Shown here: in pieces, positions 9,315-18,838 of the stretch
How positions within the stretch are numbered: position 1 is the stretch's first letter
Layout of the letters: each line of letters opens with the position of its first letter
Assembly (NCBI GenBank): GCA_033762255.1
Contig: JANRLT010000042.1
Span: forward strand, 1 to 64,000
From: Pirellulales bacterium
GTDB taxonomy: Bacteria; Planctomycetota; Planctomycetia; Pirellulales; JALHPA01
Direction: 5' to 3'
Length of the DNA stretch: 64,000 nt
Notes under the pieces: model-generated
Database searches by the model: none
What the model saw: the letters and a program-made list of their open reading frames with translations, nothing else
What the model was told of the DNA's origin: nothing
Position numbers and translations under genes: made by a program

Positions 9315-9497
9315 ATACATTATACTAACCGCAAGTAATCATAGCGCGGTTTTTACCCAGCTTACCAAAGGATTCCGCAACTCCGTTGGAGTAGGAGATC
9401 ATTGGTTTTGTCCTTTTTCCCAGGGTTGTTCGCTGCGCTCCAACCCGTGGGCTTTGATACACTGTATTACCAATGATCAGGGCGCGTTGCGGTAGAG
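9315..9497 (+). repeat. Dispersed ~180-bp repeat, copy 1 (inverted copy at 34343-34515)
   Basis: By eye this stretch matches the reverse complement of 34343-34515 at close to 90% over its core, including CGCAAGTAATCATAGCGCG, GGATTCCGCAACTCCGTT and GTTCGCTGCGCTCCAACCC. The intergenic region 9172-9847 otherwise holds three NCCGC-N3-GCGGN hairpins (9502-9514, 9536-9548, 9580-9592) and no convincing gene. Confidence 0.75.
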
Positions 9498-9847
9498 TAG
9501 TACCGCGAAGCGGTTACGGAACTCAGCCCTGAATTGCCGCGCAGCGGCTATCCAGGGAAAACGGTAAGCAAAAAATTCTACCGCAACGCGGTTGCGTCAG
9601 CCGGAAATAACCCATGAATGCTAGGTGCCTTAACAAATTGCTAGTCGCTCTACGTTTAACTAGAAAGCGAATTAGGCGGCTGTTCACTGGGTGCCGGGTA
9701 AGTGAACCATTCTCTCTGAGTATAGTTGAAAACTCCACCCGCTCCAACGATTTATGCTTCGGGGAACGATTCAATTTGCGGTGCTAGAGCGCGCGAAAAA
9801 TTTTTGGCGAAATGTTAGTATTCTGTCATAATCTTGCTAAGTACCCA

Positions 9848-11140
9848 TTACCACCCACCCAGGCCCGGCCAGCCGGTGCACAGGTAGTACGCCCGTGGGG
9901 GGCCGGGTTGCAGGATCTCGGCGGCGGTCTGGATGGCCAGGGACGCGGTGGCGCCAGTCTGGCTGCCGCTGGAGGTCATTGTTGTCCCCATGTCCCCCGT
10001 GAAATGTCCTGGGGCCGGGCCATTGCCACTCTGGCCCAAGAGTCCGCCGAACATATCATCAAACAGACCGCGCGGGGCGGTGTAGCGGACGGCGCGGTAC
10101 TGCTTGGGATCGGTCAGATTGGCCAGGGCCGCGGCTTGTTTGACGGCGTCCTCCAGGTAGCCCAGCTTATCGACCAATCCGTTGGCCAGGGCTTGTTTGG
10201 CGGTAAAGACCTGCCCGGTGGCCACGGCGTTCAGGGCTTCCTCGTCGGTCATGAACTTTGGTCGGCCCCCTTTGACAATGTCCTTAAAGTCTTGAAATGA
10301 GGAATTGACCAGTTCCTGAAAAATTTTGCGTTCTTCAGGGGTAAATTCCTTGGTCATGCTGCCGGCGTTTTTGAGCGGGTGGCTGACAATGCTGTCATCT
10401 TTGATCCGCCAGTCGTCCAGCAGCCGCGACACGTCATAATGGGGAATCATCACGCCGATCGAGCCGGTCCAGGTGGTCGGCTCGGCATAGATGACTTCCT
10501 TGGACGGGGGATTGGCCGCCATGGCGATGTAGTAACCTCCGCTGGCGCACATGCCGCCCATGCTGACCACGACCGGCAGGTTGCGTTGTTCCTTTAGCTG
10601 GTTGACGCGGTGCCACAGGTAATGGCTGGCGTTGACGGTGCCGCCGGGGGAGTCGATCCGCAGGACGATCGCCTTAACCGCGGGGTCGTTGCGGACCTGA
10701 TCGATTTGCCAGCGGGCAAAGCCGTCGGTCTGTAGAATGGTCCCTTCAATTGTGATGATGGCGATTTTGTCCGTGGCCAAAAGCTGACTGGCCCGCAGCG
10801 CGGGATCAATTTCAAAAAAATGTTCGGTGATTTGCGGGTTGGGGTTGAGGTAGCGCTGGTATTGCCAAAAGACGCCCAGCATGGACAACAGGCAAAAACC
10901 GGCGATCACCCAGGCGATTCGCGTGCCAAAGCGCCCCCACCAGGTCCCCTGTACCAGTTCCACGCGCATGGTCGAGGCGGCCCCCTCGGGCACGATAGTC
11001 ACCGGCTCGAGGGCCGGTCCGGACGCCGGGCGGGAAGGGCTGGGGGGGGTGCCGGCGGCACCCGCCGTGGGGGTGGAAGTAGCCGCAGGAGGAGGCGTCG
11101 GGGTGTTTTCTGGTTGGGGCGCGTTCGCGGGAGTATCCAT
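9848..11140 (-). CDS. sppA: Signal peptide peptidase SppA (S49 serine protease)
   Basis: A 430-aa protein. A Pro/Ala-rich cytoplasmic N-terminus (1-60) leads to one membrane segment (about 70-92) and an S49 peptidase domain with RIDSPGGTVN, catalytic Ser200 in GGMCASGGYYIA and the general-base Lys257 in SHPLKNAGS, the Ser/Lys dyad of the 36K-type SppA. These enzymes degrade leftover signal peptides in the membrane. ATG 11140 (MDTPANAPQ) is preferred to a start 22 codons upstream that adds an atypical sequence. The gene stands alone; the next plus-strand gene is divergent. Confidence 0.9.
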   Translation of the reverse strand: MDTPANAPQPENTPTPPPAATSTPTAGAAGTPPSPSRPASGPALEPVTIVPEGAASTMRVELVQGTWWGRFGTRIAWVIAGFCLLSMLGVFWQYQRYLNPNPQITEHFFEIDPALRASQLLATDKIAIITIEGTILQTDGFARWQIDQVRNDPAVKAIVLRIDSPGGTVNASHYLWHRVNQLKEQRNLPVVVSMGGMCASGGYYIAMAANPPSKEVIYAEPTTWTGSIGVMIPHYDVSRLLDDWRIKDDSIVSHPLKNAGSMTKEFTPEERKIFQELVNSSFQDFKDIVKGGRPKFMTDEEALNAVATGQVFTAKQALANGLVDKLGYLEDAVKQAAALANLTDPKQYRAVRYTAPRGLFDDMFGGLLGQSGNGPAPGHFTGDMGTTMTSSGSQTGATASLAIQTAAEILQPGPPRAYYLCTGWPGLGGW

Positions 11141-11494
11141 GCGCGAGGACTTTCGCAAAAAGGGAATGCCAGTTGGTAAACAGCGGTGAGGCCCAACCAG
11201 GCGCAAAAAACGCCGCTTGCGACGGGGCCTAGGGACAGTTTATTCTTTTAGCCTGCTGAATTCTTGGGTATTTTGGATGTTTTTGCCCGACTCGACAAGA
11301 TTTTTTGATAAAAGACGGGAATGGCGGGTCCTTCCCGCGAGAGAGGTCATCAGGGGGACGGACAGCGACGATGCCCCGCTGCGGCCAACCGCGACGCGTT
11401 AATCCGAGAAGTGTCAGGGGATGGTGCTGCTCCGCAACTCCGCTGATTTGGCGCGCTAGCACGTCGCTAGGAGGATGCGGACAAGTTGGGCCTG

Positions 11495-11523
11495 TTGTCA
11501 GAAGAGTCCCGCGGGGGTATGCT
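11495..11523 (+). promoter_or_regulatory. candidate promoter of the isomerase-like gene
   Basis: TTGTCA (11495-11500), a 17-nt spacer and TATGCT (11518-11523) match sigma-70 elements at 5/6 and 4/6. The likely start of transcription is 30 nt upstream of the AAGGAG ribosome-binding site. The rest of 11141-11573 shows nothing recognisable. Confidence 0.4.
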
Positions 11524-11573
11524 ACTGGCTAGTAAATGTGGGTAGATTATGGGCGTTTCAAAGGAGTGTGCGC

Positions 11574-12419
11574 GTGTTTGTCGCGGCCAGTACGGAGTGT
11601 TTGCCAGAATTGGGAATTGTCGAAGCGATCGAGCGCTTTGCCGACCTGGAATATACCAGTGTCGAAATTGCCCTGCATGAGCCTCGTCCCGCGCCAGCCC
11701 CCGCCGCGGAAGGCCAGGGAGGGATGTCGTCTTGGTCGGGATCAATTCCCTGGACGGCCACCAGCACTTGGGCTACGGCTGGCGGCAAATATCTTACGCC
11801 GGCGTTAGTCGCCGCCGATACCGAGCGGTCCATCAAGCTGTGCCGGGACACCCATCGACTGACGCTGGCTTCTTATTCACTGGATTGGCCCCAAGACGAG
11901 AATTACTACGCGCATTTTGCCGCGGTCTGCAAATTGGCCAAAGCCACCAAGGTGGTCACGCTAACGGTCCCCGCCGCGGAACTGGGGACGCCGTTTAATC
12001 AAGAGATTGAACGACTCAAGCAACTAGTGCAGATCGCCTCGGTCGATGGCATCTTGGTCGGGCTAAAGACCGAAGTGGGCACCCTGACCGAGAATCCCGA
12101 CACCGCGGTCGCTCTGTGCGACAATGTCAAAGGATTGGGGATCACGCTGGACCCCAGTCATTATGTTTGTGGTCCCTGGAACGGCCGGTCTTATGACCAA
12201 TTGCTAAAGTACGTTGTCCATGTTCATTTGCGCGACACCAAAAAGGACCGCTTTCAGGTCAAGGTGGGCCAGGGAGAGATCGAATACGGCAAGATTATCG
12301 CTTCGTTGGAATTGCAGAAGTACAATCACGCCCTCTCGGTGCATATCACGCCCCAAGAAGACATCGATCATCACGGGGAATTGCGTAAACTGCGCCTGCT
12401 GCTTGAGAGTATGCTGTAG
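11574..12419 (+). CDS. Sugar phosphate isomerase/epimerase-like TIM-barrel protein
   Basis: A 281-aa protein of the AP-endonuclease-2/xylose-isomerase-like barrel superfamily. Visible are GLKTEVGTL with the metal-ligand Glu, LDPSHYVCGP, VHLRDTKKDRFQVKVGQGEIEYGKI (His, Asp and Glu of the metal site) and a C-terminal HITPQEDIDHH. The start GTG 11574 gives MFVAASTECLPELG and lies 7 nt after AAGGAG; longer starts to 11475 read through this ribosome-binding site. The family has many substrates (keto sugars, hydroxypyruvate, inositols), and nothing nearby identifies one. The protein is cytosolic. Confidence 0.82.
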   Translation: MFVAASTECLPELGIVEAIERFADLEYTSVEIALHEPRPAPAPAAEGQGGMSSWSGSIPWTATSTWATAGGKYLTPALVAADTERSIKLCRDTHRLTLASYSLDWPQDENYYAHFAAVCKLAKATKVVTLTVPAAELGTPFNQEIERLKQLVQIASVDGILVGLKTEVGTLTENPDTAVALCDNVKGLGITLDPSHYVCGPWNGRSYDQLLKYVVHVHLRDTKKDRFQVKVGQGEIEYGKIIASLELQKYNHALSVHITPQEDIDHHGELRKLRLLLESML

Positions 12420-12500
12420 GGAGGAGGGAGGGCAGGGGATAGGGGTTCGTGGGAACGCGGAATACAGACCCCTGATTGACCACCATTCATTCTTCTGACT

Positions 12501-13646
12501 TCACTCTAGCCCCGCCAGCAAGACCTGGCTGGCGGCGGCGACGCCGCTTCCCAGCGTGACTGGCTGGCCCAGTTCGGCCATGACAAGTTCCATGCCTGCC
12601 AGCGCGCTCAGGATATCCAACTCGTCAATGAGGCCCATGTGCGCCAGACGGACAATTTGCCCTTTGAGGGATAACTGTCCCGCAGCCAGTTTTACACCGT
12701 AACGCCGTTCTAAAATGGCCAAAAACTGGGTTGCGTCCACGCCGGGTGGCACGGCAAAGGCCGTCATGCCGTCCGCGGGCCGAAGGGCAAAGGTTCGCCA
12801 GCCAATGGCCGCTCCCCCCGCGCGCGCCGCCGCGCCCAGCCGTCGGGCATGCCGCCAGACGGCCTCCATGCCCGGTTCGGTCAATACGGGCAATGTCTGC
12901 GCTAACGCCCCGATGAGCGTATGCGCCGGGGTCCAGGGAGTGCTCCCCGCCGAGCGAAGCTTTTCGCGATGTAGCCGCAAATCCAAATAAAACGCCTGGG
13001 GGCGGATTTGTTCCATCGCCTGCCAGGCCTTTTGGCTAGCCGCGACGATCGCCAAACCGGGTGGAAGCATCAGCGCTTTTTGTCCCCCCACCACCAGCAC
13101 ATCAACCCCCCACTCATCCATCCGGCACTCTTGCACGCCGACACCGCTAATGCCATCCACGATCCAGAGGGCGTTGCTGTGGCTTACAATTTCGCCAATT
13201 GCCCGGACATCATGCGCGACGCCAGTGCTGCTTTCCATGAGGGTGCCGCAGACGGCATGCAGGCCGGGATGCTGAACAAGCAACCGCCGGACGTCCGCGG
13301 GATCCACAGCCTGCCCCCAGGGGACCGTGTGTTCCAGCACCTCAATGTCAAAGGCCGCCGCCAATTTGGCCCAGCGTTGGGCAAAGACGCCGGCATTGAG
13401 AACCAGGACTTTTCCGCCGCGAGGGACGCTGTTGACCAGGGCGGCCTCCATGCCCGCGGTCCCCGACCCTGCCAGCACAATGACATCTTCGGCGGTCCGC
13501 AGCACCGCTTGCAAACCGCGCTGAACCGCGGCAAACGTGCCGACAAACTCCGGAGTGCGATGATGCGTGACCTGCCGCGCCAGGGACAGAAGCGCGGCTT
13601 CGGGAACTTGGGTGGGACCGGGAGTGAGTAACCGTTTCTTGGGCAT
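12501..13646 (-). CDS. Class V aminotransferase, alanine/serine-glyoxylate type
   Basis: A 381-aa protein beginning MPKKRLLTPGPTQVP, the hallmark N-terminus of alanine-glyoxylate/serine-pyruvate aminotransferases. It has LAGSGTAGMEAA in the cofactor pocket, WIVDGISGVG, and the PLP Lys190 in VVGGQKALMLPPG. It would move an amino group from Ala or Ser to glyoxylate or pyruvate. ATG 13646 was chosen because the homology starts there; a GTG at 13664 adds six residues. No ribosome-binding site is clear. The sulfite-oxidase-like gene upstream has the same orientation, but 107 bp separate them and no pathway link is evident. An aspartate aminotransferase-like substrate range is possible. Confidence 0.85.
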   Translation of the reverse strand: MPKKRLLTPGPTQVPEAALLSLARQVTHHRTPEFVGTFAAVQRGLQAVLRTAEDVIVLAGSGTAGMEAALVNSVPRGGKVLVLNAGVFAQRWAKLAAAFDIEVLEHTVPWGQAVDPADVRRLLVQHPGLHAVCGTLMESSTGVAHDVRAIGEIVSHSNALWIVDGISGVGVQECRMDEWGVDVLVVGGQKALMLPPGLAIVAASQKAWQAMEQIRPQAFYLDLRLHREKLRSAGSTPWTPAHTLIGALAQTLPVLTEPGMEAVWRHARRLGAAARAGGAAIGWRTFALRPADGMTAFAVPPGVDATQFLAILERRYGVKLAAGQLSLKGQIVRLAHMGLIDELDILSALAGMELVMAELGQPVTLGSGVAAASQVLLAGLE

Positions 13647-13753
13647 CGAGTGAAGGGAAATCACAAAAACAAAAAATTGAGAACGGGACCGGCAGAACGA
13701 TCATGCGGCATGACACAAGGCGCATTAAGCGATGAGCACCCCGGTTGTGCGGC

Positions 13754-15046
13754 TTAGCCCACGGTAAAAGTGACTGTATCCACGCCGTTCCAGGCGTAAC
13801 CCGCGGGATTCCAGGCGGCGGTCGCGCCATCCCGCGGCTGTGTCCGGCCCAGGGCGTCGATCGCGCGAGCGAGGAGCGTATGCTTTCCCGGCAATAATTT
13901 GACGGCCAAGCGCCAGGGATGCCAGGCATAGGGACTGGCGGGAGAAGCCAGTTCGGTGGTTAGCCAGGTGCGCCCTTCATCCAAGGAGAGTTGCACTGTT
14001 TCCAGCGGGCTGCGGCCATCGTTCCAGGCGACTCCGCGAAGTTCGACTTGTCCCCGCTGATCAGGACGCAACTGTTCCCCCGGCAGCGGGGCAAAGATCA
14101 CACTTTTGATTTTCATCCGCCAGTTCGGTTCGCTGTTAGCTAGGGTGGAGGTAAACTTTTGGCCCGGCGCAATCGGTTCGAGCGGCGTGCGATAACGGCC
14201 AACATGGTGGTGGTTAGTGGACTCTTGATCGGCCAGCAAGAGATTATTTAGCCATTTAACATGCATCGTGGCATAGTACCCCGGCATGACCAGCCGCAGC
14301 GGTCCCCCATGCACCCGGGGAAGCGGCCCGCCATTAAGCGTCAGGGCCAGCAGTCCCCGCGCAAGCGCGTCGGCCAGGGGGACGCTATGTTCAAAATCGT
14401 CGCTGCCGGGTTTATAGATCGGATCGGCGCCGGCGGCGGTTAGAAATCGCGCGTCCGGGGGGGGAGTTATTTTTAAGTGCCGAAAAAGATCCTGCAAGCG
14501 CACGCCCCCAAACACCACATTAGCCATGGCTCCCTGTTGCCAAGGAACTCCCTCCACGGGGGCGGCGGAATGAAACAGGGAGCGGCTATTGCCAGAGCAT
14601 TGCAGCACCACTTCCAACTCTGTCTGGGGAAGTTCCCGCAACTGCTCCACGGTGGTGGCCACCACGGGGGTGGGCATTCCGCCGATGGACAGCGACCAAG
14701 CGGCGGCATTGGGGTCTGGCTCAAGCGTCAGGGCGTCCGCCGGAAATTGGTTGTTGCGGACAAACATTAGTTCCTGTGGCGTTACTGAGTGTGCGCGCAA
14801 GAGTTCCAGCGGGGTCTCGATCTCGCCTGGACGAGGGCTGTGCACGATTAGGCGCGCATCCTTGCCAGGGATAATTTTGTCGGCCGTGTCCCGCGGCGGT
14901 CCTGGTGCGGCGGTCGCCGGGACCGGGGGCTGGTCCGCGCCGCTGGCTCTATCCGCCGATAAATGCAATGCCAGGGCGCTGCTGGAAAGTCCCCAAGCGG
15001 TCGTGGACCTCAGGAATTGACGTCGTGTGGAAAAATTCTGCGTCAT
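13754..15046 (-). CDS. Sulfite-oxidase-like molybdopterin oxidoreductase, Tat-exported
   Basis: A 430-aa protein with a Tat-type leader (STRRQFLRS, residues 6-14, then a hydrophobic stretch to about 36). The oxidoreductase-molybdopterin domain contains the Mo-ligand Cys150 in VVLQCSGNSR and GGPLRLVMPGYYA. A C-terminal Mo-co dimerisation domain (about 310-430) has VELRGVAWNDGRSPLETVQLS. Known relatives oxidise sulfite to sulfate in the periplasm. ATG 15046 puts the twin-arginine motif at residues 8-9; the longer ORF to 15145 would bury it. No dedicated cytochrome subunit is adjacent. A MoaD gene occurs 26 kb away. Other substrates than sulfite are possible. Confidence 0.85.
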   Translation of the reverse strand: MTQNFSTRRQFLRSTTAWGLSSSALALHLSADRASGADQPPVPATAAPGPPRDTADKIIPGKDARLIVHSPRPGEIETPLELLRAHSVTPQELMFVRNNQFPADALTLEPDPNAAAWSLSIGGMPTPVVATTVEQLRELPQTELEVVLQCSGNSRSLFHSAAPVEGVPWQQGAMANVVFGGVRLQDLFRHLKITPPPDARFLTAAGADPIYKPGSDDFEHSVPLADALARGLLALTLNGGPLPRVHGGPLRLVMPGYYATMHVKWLNNLLLADQESTNHHHVGRYRTPLEPIAPGQKFTSTLANSEPNWRMKIKSVIFAPLPGEQLRPDQRGQVELRGVAWNDGRSPLETVQLSLDEGRTWLTTELASPASPYAWHPWRLAVKLLPGKHTLLARAIDALGRTQPRDGATAAWNPAGYAWNGVDTVTFTVG

Positions 15047-15169
15047 GGGGGGAAGAAGAAGTAAAGTAACTTTTGCGAGCCCACTGGAGTGATAGCGCCG
15101 GGACAAAATTGATCGAATGGCAAATTTCTTGGTGGCTGGTCCCACCCATTAGTTTTTTCGCAGCCTTGA

Positions 15170-15230
15170 ACATCCAGTGCCCATCCGTGGCTAAAAAATC
15201 TTATTTGCCACGGATACACGCGAATGAAAC
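15170..15230 (-). repeat. CACGGATG-type dispersed repeat, copy 1
   Basis: The reverse complement contains GTATCCGTGGCAAATAAG and TTTTTTAGCCACGGATGGGC and matches 22140-22200 closely. It belongs to the ATCCGTGG/CCACGGAT repeat type seen between genes in many environmental bacteria. It lies in the gene-free region 15047-15617, which also holds the composite hairpin repeat below and a weaker TCTCCGTG/ACTCCGTGATAA element near 15535-15585. Confidence 0.65.
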
Positions 15231-15286
15231 GTAGTTCGGGCTTCAGCCCCAAACCCAGGGGAACTGATAGCTATATTCGCTTGTCG

Positions 15287-15393
15287 AACTGAATGAATCG
15301 GGCCGTTGGCCCTTCCATTTATTTCTTTCCCTTTACCTAGGGGGACGCTGCGCTTGCCCTAGGCTGGGATCGGTCAGGCCTTTGGCCCGCAAA
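15287..15393 (-). repeat. Three-hairpin composite repeat, copy 1
   Basis: Three hairpins stand in fixed order: GGGCC-GTT-GGCCC, then CCTAGGG (15336-15342) with a 14-nt loop and CCCTAGG (15357-15363), then AGGCCTTTGGCCCG. The reverse complement matches 24997-25102 at roughly 85% by eye. No open reading frame is involved. Confidence 0.75.
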
Positions 15394-15617
15394 TGTTTAG
15401 TCAACGAATAATCTTTGCACCTTGCGAAGGTTTGAAAGTTTAGTAGTACGGATTATAAGGGAACAGTGATCAATCAAACTATCTGTGGTAATCCATTCAA
15501 ATCCGCGTCATCAGTGTTCCATGTCTTTGGGATTCTCCGTGCAACTCGGTGTGTGCTCTCGTTACTCCGTGATAAAAGTATTATCTAAATTCGCGAATGT
15601 AGCACTCCGCGGCTGAC

Positions 15618-16976
15618 CTATTTGGCGATGGAATCTCCTCCCGCGGTTTCACTCAGCATATTCTGTATCTGGGTTTCTAATTCTCCTGGCGCGGTCAAAG
15701 AGGCCGTTACACTTTCGCCACTTTGCAACTGCTTAATTTGCACCGTCCCCGCGGCAAATTCCTGCTCTCCGGCGATCACCGCCAGCGTAAAACCCCGCCG
15801 GTCGGCATATTTAAGTTGCTGGCCCAGCTTTTTGGGGTCGGGAAAGACCTCCACGCCGATTCCCGCCCCCCTGATTCTGGCCGCCAACTGCAAATAATCG
15901 GCCAACCGCCCCGTGTCAAAATAGGCAATTAACACCGGCGCGGGCGTGGCAACCCGGGGCAATAGGCCCAGTTCCTCGAGCGCGGCCAACAGGCGATCCA
16001 GACCAAGGGACGCGCCGATGCCAGGGAGTTGCTGGTTGGTGTACAATTCGGCCAGATTATCGTACCGCCCGCCGCTGCAGACGCTGCCGATCCCGGGCAG
16101 ATCATTGAGAATCGTTTCGTAAATCGTTCCCGTGTAATAATCCAGCCCCCGCGCGATTGAGACATCCAGTTGAATCCGTTCCGCCGGAACTCCCCCCGCC
16201 GCCACGCCGGCAAGCACTTCCCGCAGTTGGGCGACTCCCGATTCACCGAGGGGGTTGCCCGCTACCAGGGATTGCAGCTCAGCCAGGATTTGCTCGTTGG
16301 TCCCGGAAAGTTCGGCCAGCCGCAGGACGTTATCAGCCTGCGAGGTGGTGCACTGAGCGGTGGAAGCAAGCTCCGCCAGGACGCCGGCCGGGCCAATTTT
16401 GCCCAGTTTGTCGATGGCCCGCAGGACGGGAACGGATTTTTCCAGCAGGCCCTGTTTCTCCAACAGACCATTGAGGACGCGGCGATTGTTGAGGCGGATC
16501 GTGAACCGCTGGATGCCGATGGCCGTGAGCAACTCGTGAATGACGAGCGCGGCCTCGATATCGGCGGCAATTGACAAGGTGCCGATCGTGTCAAAGTCGC
16601 ACTGCAAAAATTCGCGGTATCGCCCTTTTTGGGTGTTTTCGCCCCGCCAGACCGGGGCGATGTGGTATCGCTTGAACGGTAGGGGAAGCTGCGCCTGGTA
16701 CTGCGCGGTAAAACGGGCTAGCGGCACGGTTAGGTCAAACCGCAGGCCGACATCGCGATCGCCATGATCCTTAAACCGATACAATTGCTTATCAGTCTCG
16801 TCACTTCCCTTGCCTAGCAAGATCTCGAGGTATTCGAGGGCGGGGGTGTCGATGGGACTAAAGCCAAAAGAGCGATAGACGCGGCGCGCGGTCTCCATGA
16901 GCCACTCGCGGGGGATCATCGCTTCGGGCAAATAATCGCGAAAACCTTTAAGCGTACGCGGTTCAATCTTGGGCAA
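15618..16976 (-). CDS. hisS: Histidine--tRNA ligase
   Basis: A 452-aa class II aminoacyl-tRNA synthetase that charges tRNA-His. It begins IEPRTLKGFRDYLP, with motif 2 RGENTQKGRYREFLQCDFDTIG, the histidine-A motifs LDYYTGTIYE and SGGRYDNL, and a C-terminal anticodon-binding domain (about 340-440). No ATG lies at the right place. TTG 16976 is chosen: it starts MPKIEPRTLKGF and has GGAG 6 nt upstream, better than the TTG at 17000. The gene is single and essential in the cytosol, between two repeat-bearing spacers. Confidence 0.93.
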   Translation of the reverse strand: MPKIEPRTLKGFRDYLPEAMIPREWLMETARRVYRSFGFSPIDTPALEYLEILLGKGSDETDKQLYRFKDHGDRDVGLRFDLTVPLARFTAQYQAQLPLPFKRYHIAPVWRGENTQKGRYREFLQCDFDTIGTLSIAADIEAALVIHELLTAIGIQRFTIRLNNRRVLNGLLEKQGLLEKSVPVLRAIDKLGKIGPAGVLAELASTAQCTTSQADNVLRLAELSGTNEQILAELQSLVAGNPLGESGVAQLREVLAGVAAGGVPAERIQLDVSIARGLDYYTGTIYETILNDLPGIGSVCSGGRYDNLAELYTNQQLPGIGASLGLDRLLAALEELGLLPRVATPAPVLIAYFDTGRLADYLQLAARIRGAGIGVEVFPDPKKLGQQLKYADRRGFTLAVIAGEQEFAAGTVQIKQLQSGESVTASLTAPGELETQIQNMLSETAGGDSIAK

Positions 16977-17004
16977 GAAAAACTCCGGGGGTCGTGGCAA
17001 TTAA

Positions 17005-17190
17005 GAATGAAAATTTAAGAATTAAGAATTGAAGAGGCAGTCACAAGGGGATGGGGTTGGGTGGCAGATGGAAATCTCAAATCTGAGATTTCAAATCTCA
17101 GATTTGGTACGGCGACTCCTACAATCTTCTCTAAAAAAATCTTCTCCGTGTACTTCGGTATTTTACTCCGTGGCTCCGTGATGAGTGTAT
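17005..17190. repeat. Intergenic repeats upstream of hisS: heptamer run, 13-bp inverted repeat, CGGAG element
   Basis: The spacer 16977-17302 has no gene. TTAAGAA repeats with a 7-bp period near 17013-17033. AAATCTGAGATTT (17079-17091) and its exact complement AAATCTCAGATTT (17093-17105) make a perfect inverted repeat with a 1-nt centre. 17140-17190 carries CTTCTCCGTGTACTTCGGT and ACTCCGTGGCTCCGTGATGA, matching the reverse complement of 27433-27480. Confidence 0.65.
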
Positions 17191-17302
17191 TTTACTCCTT
17201 CTCAAACCAATCCAGCGCTAATCACCCAAATACCGCCGATACCATCGGCGGCTTTGGAAACGCTTCACTCCATTCCTCCAAACTCTACTTCTCCAGCATT
17301 CC

Positions 17303-18655
17303 CTACTTTAATTCGTAGCAATACAACGCTCCCTGGTCGCGGATGTACAATTTATCCCCTGCGATGGCAGGGTGGGGCCAACTGGGTTTGTCACTGGTGG
17401 GGAGTTGAAACGTCGCGGTGACCTCGTACTTTTGGGGATTGGCGGGGATCAGGGCAAGCAGGCCATTCTGGTACCGCCAAATGATGTAACCATCGGCGGC
17501 AATGATCGCTGCCGAGCCTTCTCCCGGTCCCCGAATTTTCTTTTCGCCCCAGGCGCGCTTGCCGGTCAAAAATTCCAGGCAGGTGGGAAAGCCCTTGTTT
17601 TGGCCATCTCCCCCGTAAATATAATCCCCAATCAGGATCATCCCCCCATGATGATTGCGGAATTCCTCGGCACTCAGGTAATAGACCTCTTCGGCGGCCA
17701 GTTGTTCGCCATTTTTGACGATTTTTACCAGCGCCGCCCCACCATCCCCATAACCGGTGCTGCCAAAGACATAATCCCCACGCACCACCGGCGTGGGGAT
17801 ATTGGCCACCTTACCCGCGACCCGGTTATACGTCCACAACAGCTTGCCAGTGGCGGCATCAATACCGACCAGCCCCCGGCCCAGCAGTTGCACATACTGC
17901 TTGACTCCGCCGCAATTGGCGATCACACAACTACTGTAGCCAGCCCCTGCTTTGCCGGCGTCCCCTTCGTCCGGGACGGCGCAGCTCCACAGGGTTTCGC
18001 CAGTAAGTTTATTCAAGGCTACGACCGTGTGCTCTTTGCCGCCGGGTGTGCAGATGAGCGCATCCCCATCGACCAGGGGGCATTCGGTATAGCCCCAGCC
18101 GCTCATCATCTTGCCTTTAAAGTCCCGCGATAGCGATTTACGCCAAATTTCCGATCCATCCACGGCATTCACGCAAACCAAATCTCCCCGCGAGCCTAGG
18201 GCATAAACCCGCTCGCCGTCCGCCGTCGGCGTGCAGCGGGGGCCGGGGTATCCTCCATTGTCCGAATGCCCACCGACAGAGGTTTCCCACAGTTTTGCCC
18301 CTCCTTCGCGGTTCAAAGCCATCAAAAATTCTGTGTTCTGCTGTTCGCCCATGGTGTAAATGCGGTCCCCCTGGATCGCCAGGCTGGCGTAACCATCCCC
18401 GAGGTTGTTAACCTGCCAAGCGACATTCAGACCGCCGGTCCAATCGGTTTTTAGCCCCTGAAGGGGGGAAATGCCGTCCCGGTTGGGGCCCCTCCATTGG
18501 GGCCAGTCGGTGGAGTTATTTTGTGCATCGGCGGCTGGGAGGCCACGCGGGGTCCAGCTCTCTAGAATGGCTCCTCCCGCCAAAAACAGCGCGACCAGGA
18601 TCGGGGCCAACCGCCAGCGGCGGTCAAAAGGAAGAAGTGTTGTCAACAGGGGCAT
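17303..18655 (-). CDS. PQQ-type beta-propeller repeat protein, exported
   Basis: A 450-aa protein with an N-terminal hydrophobic segment (about residues 15-32), then DWPQWRGPNRDGIS, the standard opening of planctomycete PQQ-like (BamB-type) propellers. Repeated blades follow with motifs such as LVCVNAVDGSEIWR, TVVALNKLTGETLW and LVGIDAATGKLLWTY. No catalytic PQQ-dehydrogenase residues or heme site are evident, so a binding or scaffolding role is possible. It is probably periplasmic. It is a paralogue in type of the protein at 48883-50220. It is divergent from lpdA across about 180 bp. Confidence 0.82.
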   Translation of the reverse strand: MPLLTTLLPFDRRWRLAPILVALFLAGGAILESWTPRGLPAADAQNNSTDWPQWRGPNRDGISPLQGLKTDWTGGLNVAWQVNNLGDGYASLAIQGDRIYTMGEQQNTEFLMALNREGGAKLWETSVGGHSDNGGYPGPRCTPTADGERVYALGSRGDLVCVNAVDGSEIWRKSLSRDFKGKMMSGWGYTECPLVDGDALICTPGGKEHTVVALNKLTGETLWSCAVPDEGDAGKAGAGYSSCVIANCGGVKQYVQLLGRGLVGIDAATGKLLWTYNRVAGKVANIPTPVVRGDYVFGSTGYGDGGAALVKIVKNGEQLAAEEVYYLSAEEFRNHHGGMILIGDYIYGGDGQNKGFPTCLEFLTGKRAWGEKKIRGPGEGSAAIIAADGYIIWRYQNGLLALIPANPQKYEVTATFQLPTSDKPSWPHPAIAGDKLYIRDQGALYCYELK

Positions 18656-18838
18656 GACGGGGTTCCAGGGAAAGCGTCGGGGAGGGATGTTCGTTAATAC
18701 CGCAAAATCGCCCTTTATCGTACTCCCGCCACGCTCCTTTTGGCAAGCGTGTGCCGTGCCTTGACGCGCGTCCCCCCCTCGCTCAGACTACAGACTACTC
18801 TTGAGTGATCCAAATACGTCAGAAGGAATGTGCGCTAC

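Noticed and set aside
9172-9495. 94-codon ORF with MSLRL/LSLLW periodicity
   Set aside because: It is the translation of a 15-bp tandem repeat followed by a dispersed repeat; no ribosome-binding site.
17079-17105. Inverted repeat considered as hisS terminator or riboswitch
   Set aside because: It is upstream of hisS (minus strand) and resembles other dispersed AAATTTGAGATTT-type repeats, with no T-run or known T-box feature.
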